Program-made: the position numbers and the translations under genes | Notes under the pieces: generated by a model | Database searches by the model: none | Seen by the model: only the letters and a program-made list of their open reading frames with translations | Told to the model about the DNA's origin: nothing | From: Palauibacter sp965207805 | Lineage (GTDB): Bacteria; Gemmatimonadota; Gemmatimonadetes; Palauibacterales; Palauibacteraceae | Assembly: GCA_965207805.1 (NCBI GenBank) | Contig: OZ242312.1 | Coordinates: 3,100,001 to 3,164,000 of the forward strand | Reading direction: 5' to 3' | DNA: 64,000 bases | Part shown: one piece after another, positions 59,509 to 64,000 of the stretch | Numbering within the stretch: position 1 is the first letter of the stretch | Layout of the letters: every line of letters begins with the position of its first letter

Positions 59509-60450
59509 ATGACCGAAGGCACCGCAACTCTCACCTCCGCTCTCGACGCTTCCCGGCAGCGCCTCGATCTCGCGAGTCCGCGCGAGATCGTGGGCCTTTC
59601 GCACCTCGAACTCGTGGCGCGCCACATCGTCGAAGGGTTTCTCATCGGGCTCCACGACTCACCGAAGCGCGGCTTCTCCGCCGAGTTCGCCGAGGATCGC
59701 CCGTACAATCACGGCGACGATCTCCGTTACCTGGACTGGAAGGCCTACGCGAGGACGGACCGCCTCTTCATCAAGCAATACGAGGAAGAGACGAACCTGC
59801 GGGCCTACCTTCTCGTCGACGTGAGCCGGTCGATGGGCTGGGTGTCGGACGGGGAGCGCTTTCCGACCAAGCTCGCGTACGCGCGGCTGCTCGCGGCTTC
59901 GCTTTCGCTGCTCCTCGTGCAGCAGGGAGACGCGACGGGACTCATCGCCTTCGATGAGGCGCTGCGGGCGCACATGGCGCCGCGCACCACGCGCCGCCAC
60001 TGGCGTCGGCTGCTGGGCGAACTCACGCGCCTCTCCGCCGATGGCCGGACCGATGCGGGCTCCGCGCTCAAGGAGATCGCCGGCCGGCTTCAGCGGCGGG
60101 GCCTCGTCGTGCTCATCTCGGACCTGCTGGTGGACCCGGATACGACGCGGATGTCCCTACGCTATCTCCGGCACCGCGGCCATGAGGTGATCCTGTTCCA
60201 CATCATGGACCCCGGCGAGCGGGAACTTCCCGCGGAGGGGGAGGCGATCTTCTTCGACCCCGAGACGGGCGAGGAACTCGGCGCCAACTCCGCGGCGCTC
60301 CGCAGGCAGTACCGGGAGGCGGTCGAGGCGGCGGTCGACGGCTGGCGCAAGGAGGCGCTGCGCTGGGGGGCCGACTATGCGCTCCTCACGACGGACACTC
60401 CCCTCGGGCTCGCACTGCGGCAGTTCATGCGCAGGCGGGCCGGCGGGTGA
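59509..60450 (+). CDS. DUF58 protein
   Basis: 313 residues. The typical phrase GDDLRYLDWKAYARTDRLFIKQY and the following EEETNLRAYLLVDVSRSMGW mark DUF58, which overlaps a von Willebrand A-like fold with a MIDAS-type D-x-S-x-S. Such proteins accompany MoxR ATPases and BatA-type proteins. A BatA-like gene follows by 16 bp; the MoxR ATPase is not upstream here. Divergent from the M28 gene. Confidence 0.93.
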   Translation: MTEGTATLTSALDASRQRLDLASPREIVGLSHLELVARHIVEGFLIGLHDSPKRGFSAEFAEDRPYNHGDDLRYLDWKAYARTDRLFIKQYEEETNLRAYLLVDVSRSMGWVSDGERFPTKLAYARLLAASLSLLLVQQGDATGLIAFDEALRAHMAPRTTRRHWRRLLGELTRLSADGRTDAGSALKEIAGRLQRRGLVVLISDLLVDPDTTRMSLRYLRHRGHEVILFHIMDPGERELPAEGEAIFFDPETGEELGANSAALRRQYREAVEAAVDGWRKEALRWGADYALLTTDTPLGLALRQFMRRRAGG

Positions 60451-60466
60451 CGGGAGCCGGGGTGGC

Positions 60467-62455
60467 TTGAGCTTCCTCTACCTGTCGGCGCTGGCGCTCG
60501 GATTGAGCGTCGTTGTGCCGCTCATCCTCCACCTGCGGCGGCGCCAGACGGACCGGCGCGTGTCCTTCCCGGCGCTCCGCTATCTGAGCCGCGCGGAAGA
60601 CGCGCGCTCGAGGTCGCTCGCGGCTTCCGACCTGCTGCTGCTCGCCGTGCGGATCGGCCTCCTGATCGCGCTCGCGCTCGCCGCGGCGGGTCCGCTCATC
60701 GGGCGGGGCGGCGCCCAAGACCACGAGCCGACGGACCTCGCGCTCATCGTGGACAATTCGGCGAGCGTCGGGCGCCTGGACGAAGACCGCCTCCTGTTCG
60801 AGTCGCTCGTGGAGCTCGCACGGTCGGCGCTCGCCGCGGCCCGCCCGGAGGACCGCGTGTGGCTCTTCCCCACCGTGGGGGAACCGCTCGCGGCCGGCGT
60901 CTCCGCGGGGCGGGCCGCGCCGGCGCTCGAGGAAATCCGGCCGACGGACGGCGCGGCGGACCTGGCCGCCGTCGTGGCGCGGGCCGCCGCGGCGCTCCCG
61001 GCCGACGGCGAGCGGCGGCGCGAAGTCCAGTTGCTGTCGGACCTCCAGGCGTCGGCTCTGCGGACCGCCCCGGCGGCGGCCGGCGACGCCGCCCCCCTCG
61101 TGGCCTACGCCCCCCGGCCGCCCGCCGAGCCGAACGGCGCTCTCGTCGATGTCGAGCTCACCGGCGGCACGACCGCACCGTCCGGGACGGGGCACGGCGT
61201 CATCGTGCGGAGCGCGCGCAGCGGGCCGCTCGCTCCGCCGGATCCGCCGGACGCCGCCGCGGCGGAAGCCGACATCCGTCTCGAACTCGACGGGCGGCTC
61301 GCCGGCGCCGCCCGGGCCCCGTGGGGAGCGAGCGCCATCCTCGGCCTTCCCGAACTCGGGCCGGGGCTGCACGAGGGGCGGCTGGAGGTGGATCCCGCCG
61401 GCGCGCGGGCCGATGACCTGCGCTACTTCGCGATCCGGGTCGTACCTCCTCCCACGGTCCGCTTCCACGGCGACGCAACCAGCTTCGTCAGACTCGGGAT
61501 CGAGACGCTTCGCGACGGAGGACGGCTGGGAACGGGAGGAAACGCGGCCGTCGCGGTCGTGGACGGGGATGCGAGCGTCGGTGCGCCGTGGGAGGGCGCG
61601 GAGACCGTCATCTTCGTTCCGCCCGCGGACCCGGTGGACCTCGCGGCGTTCAACCAGGGACTGGCCTCCGCCGGGATCGCCTGGCAGGCACGCGTCGATG
61701 CGGGATCGGGCGACCTCGGACTCGTGGAGCCGGAGGCCGCGTTCTCGCTCTCGGGGGTTCGGGTCCGGCAGCGCTACCTCCTGCGCGCGACGGGCGGCGG
61801 GTCGGCCGCCGACACGGCGCTGCTGCGGACGGAAGACGGAGAACCCTGGCTCATCCGCACGGAGTCGGACGATCGGCTGGCGCTGATCTCCGCCTCGCCG
61901 CTCACCGCCGGCGCCAGCGATCTCCCCGCACATCCCGCCATGGTCCCCTTCCTCGAAGCGCTCCTGGTGCACTGGTCGCACCTGGCGACCTGGCCCTTCG
62001 ACGATTTCGGGGCGGGGCGGCCGCTGACCCTCCCGGAGTGGGCGAGCGAGGTCGAGTCCCCCGACGGGACGGTGCGGGGCGTGGAGGGCGGAGCGCGGTT
62101 TACGCCGTTCAGGGCGGGAGTGTATGCGGTACGGGGTACCGGGAGCGACGGGGCGGGCGTGGAGGCGCATTTCGCGGCGAACGTGCCGGCGGAGGAGGCG
62201 GATCCCACGCCGATGGCCCGTCGCGAACTGGAGGAACTGTTCGCCGGCCGGCCGGTATTCACGGCGGGCCCCGACGCGAGCGCCTGGGAAGACGGTATCT
62301 TCCGCGCGCGGCGGGGCCGGGACATGGCCCCCTGGTTGATCGCGCTCGCGCTCGCGCTGATCGGGATCGAGCTGTACCTGGCGACGCCGGGCCGGTCCCG
62401 CCGCCCGAGCGCGGACGGTGAAGGGAGCGAGGTGACATCGGGCGCGTCGAACTGA
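60467..62455 (+). CDS. BatA-like membrane protein with VWA-type region
   Basis: 662 residues from a TTG start with GGGAG upstream. The start LSFLYLSALALGLSVVVPLILHL and RVSFPALRYL match the BatA N-terminal (aerotolerance) domain, followed by a second span (LLLLAVRIGLLIALALAAAG). A VWA-like region begins LALIVDNSASVG near 87. The C-terminus has a last span (WLIALALALIGIELYLA). It forms a unit with the DUF58 gene. Confidence 0.88.
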   Translation: MSFLYLSALALGLSVVVPLILHLRRRQTDRRVSFPALRYLSRAEDARSRSLAASDLLLLAVRIGLLIALALAAAGPLIGRGGAQDHEPTDLALIVDNSASVGRLDEDRLLFESLVELARSALAAARPEDRVWLFPTVGEPLAAGVSAGRAAPALEEIRPTDGAADLAAVVARAAAALPADGERRREVQLLSDLQASALRTAPAAAGDAAPLVAYAPRPPAEPNGALVDVELTGGTTAPSGTGHGVIVRSARSGPLAPPDPPDAAAAEADIRLELDGRLAGAARAPWGASAILGLPELGPGLHEGRLEVDPAGARADDLRYFAIRVVPPPTVRFHGDATSFVRLGIETLRDGGRLGTGGNAAVAVVDGDASVGAPWEGAETVIFVPPADPVDLAAFNQGLASAGIAWQARVDAGSGDLGLVEPEAAFSLSGVRVRQRYLLRATGGGSAADTALLRTEDGEPWLIRTESDDRLALISASPLTAGASDLPAHPAMVPFLEALLVHWSHLATWPFDDFGAGRPLTLPEWASEVESPDGTVRGVEGGARFTPFRAGVYAVRGTGSDGAGVEAHFAANVPAEEADPTPMARRELEELFAGRPVFTAGPDASAWEDGIFRARRGRDMAPWLIALALALIGIELYLATPGRSRRPSADGEGSEVTSGASN

Positions 62456-62475
62456 TTCGAACGTCGTTCCTCCAA

Positions 62476-64000
62476 ACCGTGCGAGCCGCCGGAATCCCGG
62501 AGGCGCTCTCGCGGCGTGGTGCCCGTGCGTTCATCCACCCGCTCCCGGGGGCGGGATCCGCCGCGCTCGCGCTCGCGCTCGACGACCTGGCCATCGGCGC
62601 GCCCATCGTCCTCGTGGCCGACACCCCCGAGCGGGCCGACGCGCTGTACGAGGACCTCCGCACGCTCGGGGCCGCCGGCGCCCGCTGCTATCCGCAACGA
62701 GAGGCCCTTCCGTACGAGGACGCGGACCCCCACATCGAGATCGAGGCCCAGCGCGTGGACGCCATGGGGGCGCTGCTCGGCGGGCGCTGCCGCATCCTCA
62801 CGACGACGGCCCGGGCGCTCGCCGAACGCGCGCCGATCCCGGTCGGACCCGGCACGAGCCTCGCCCTCACGGTCCGGCGCGGGGCCGCGCACCCCCTGGC
62901 CGAACTCGGCCGCCGCCTCGAGGAGATGGGATTCGGCCGCACCCACACGGTGCGTGAAGTCGGGGATTACGCGATCCGCGGCGGGATCGTGGATCTGTTC
63001 CCGTTCGGGCATCCGGCGCCGCTTCGGATCGAACTCTGGGGCGACGAGGTGGAGTCGGTGCGCCGCTTCGACGCGCTCACGCAGCGCTCGACCGAAACCC
63101 TGGAGAGCGTGGATGTGCTTCCGATCGCGCTGCAGGGCTCCGAAACGGCGGGCGACGTGGAGCGGCATGCCCTCCTCGAGACGCTGCCTCCGACGGCCCT
63201 CGCTCTGATCCTCGATCCAGAAGGGGGCGTCCGGGCCCGCGACCGCCTGTGGGATGAGGTCCGGGACGCGAGGCAACGCGTCGGAGCCGGCGCGGAGCCG
63301 GCCGAATCTCTCGTCCTCCCGCCCACCGAGGCGGAGCGAAGGCTCGCCGCGTTCCGCCGTCTCGAATTCACGGCCCCGGAGCGGGAAGCGCCGGCCGCAA
63401 TCCGGCTTCCCGTCGAGCCTCCGCCCTCCATCGACCGGGACATGAAGCGGCTGGTGGGCGAGATCGGCACGGCGCGAGGCCGCGGCGAACGATTCATCAT
63501 CTTCTGCGACAACGACGGCCAGGTGGAGCGGCTGGAGGAGATCCTCACCGAACGCGGGGGTGCCACGCTGGCCCGAGAGGTCAGCCTCGCCATCGGATCG
63601 CTCAGCGGCGGGTTCAGGATCGGCGTCCCCGGCACCCTGCTCGTCCTCACGGATCACGAGGTGTTCCGGCGCCGGTATCGCCGCCACCGCGTCCGGCTGC
63701 GCGGCGCCGCGACCATCGAGTCCATCGCGGCCATCGAACCCGGGGACTACGTGGTTCACATGGAGCACGGGATCGGCCGCTACATGGGCCTTCAGCGCGT
63801 CGAAGTGCGCGGCGAGACGATCGAGACGATGGAGATCCGCTACGCCGACGGCGAGATCCTGAGACTTCCGCACTATCGGCTGGATCTCATCGAACGCTGG
63901 AGCGCCGCCGGCTCCGACGCCCGGCCGCCCACGGTCCACAAGCTCGGCCGGCGGAAGTGGAAGCAACTCCGGAACCGGACCGTCAGGGCGATCGAGGCCA
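62476..64000 (+). CDS. mfd: Transcription-repair coupling factor, N-terminal part
   Basis: The frame runs off the window edge; about 508 residues are visible. UvrB-like homology module features are present (ALPYEDADPHIEIEAQRVDAM, ILTTTARALAERAP, REVGDYAIRGGIVDLFPFG, LRIELWGDEVESVRRFD). The RNA polymerase interaction region follows (GDYVVHMEHGIGRYMGLQ). Mfd removes stalled polymerase and recruits UvrA. The start is uncertain: GTG at 62476 is the first standard codon, while the frame is open from 62422 and could use CTG at 62452. Confidence 0.93.

Noticed and set aside
1..64000. CRISPR arrays, rRNA, tRNA
   Set aside because: No regularly spaced repeats of CRISPR length, and no rRNA- or tRNA-like sequence was noticed by eye; a tRNAscan search would settle tRNAs.

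Overview
The window is high-GC bacterial chromosome, densely coding on both strands. Gene content suggests Gemmatimonadota or a relative: Atg22-like MFS, DUF5107/TPR lipoprotein, kinase-RapZ fusion, M28 peptidase with signal peptide. No rRNA or tRNA was seen, so the taxonomy is inference only.

Layout. (1) 1-836: end of an unidentified gene and a divergent lipoprotein. (2) 1020-15922: one long operon on the plus strand with mostly overlapping genes. It holds two (alpha/alpha)6-barrel glycosidases of the GH63/mannosylglycerate-hydrolase type, a complete sugar ABC importer (ATPase, binding lipoprotein, two permeases), a nucleotidyltransferase-galactokinase fusion, a large DUF5107/TPR lipoprotein and a small secreted protein. 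It looks like a carbohydrate capture, cleavage and activation locus. (3) 15930-24616: MFS transporter, acyl-CoA dehydrogenase, small lipoprotein, thiC behind a TPP riboswitch, leuB, rhomboid protease and a DUF72 protein. (4) 24817-48756: a 23.9-kb composite mobile element described below. (5) 48728-64000: the rest of the interrupted gene, a MoaD/ThiS-like protein, hicB with a broken hicA, quinone oxidoreductase, a MurU-like/AmgK-RapZ pair, pyrD/pyrK, amidase, smpB, YtxH protein, M28 peptidase, DUF58 and BatA-like proteins, and the start of mfd.

The main discovery is two nested integrative elements of one family. The outer element splits a BNR/sialidase-like gene: 24 codons lie at 24758-24829 and the rest resumes at 48746, flanked by a 12-bp direct repeat (24817-24828 and 48745-48756). 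Joining the halves at the repeat restores a continuous reading frame. Inside it, a second element (32986-47751, 14.8 kb) splits the outer element's own tyrosine integrase gene, flanked by a 10-bp repeat (32976-32985 and 47742-47751). Again the halves join in frame. Both elements share a left-end sequence at the same distance from the core, a related right end, a near-terminal integrase, a MobC/relaxase pair and a shared 12-mer that is inverted between the left ends and the integrase leaders.

The outer element (9.2 kb without its guest) carries secreted cargo: a thioredoxin-like lipoprotein, a Cys-rich secreted peptide, a beta-propeller lipoprotein and an HExxH lipoprotein. The inner element carries defence-type cargo: a three-gene reverse transcriptase/XRE/small-ORF cassette, a DUF2513 protein, and a type I restriction operon whose HsdM ends in a PIN nuclease domain. 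That operon also encodes a small partner of the PIN domain and a DUF433/DUF5615 pair. The inner relaxase gene contains ColE1-style nested mobB and mobD genes; mobB has an in-frame TGA.
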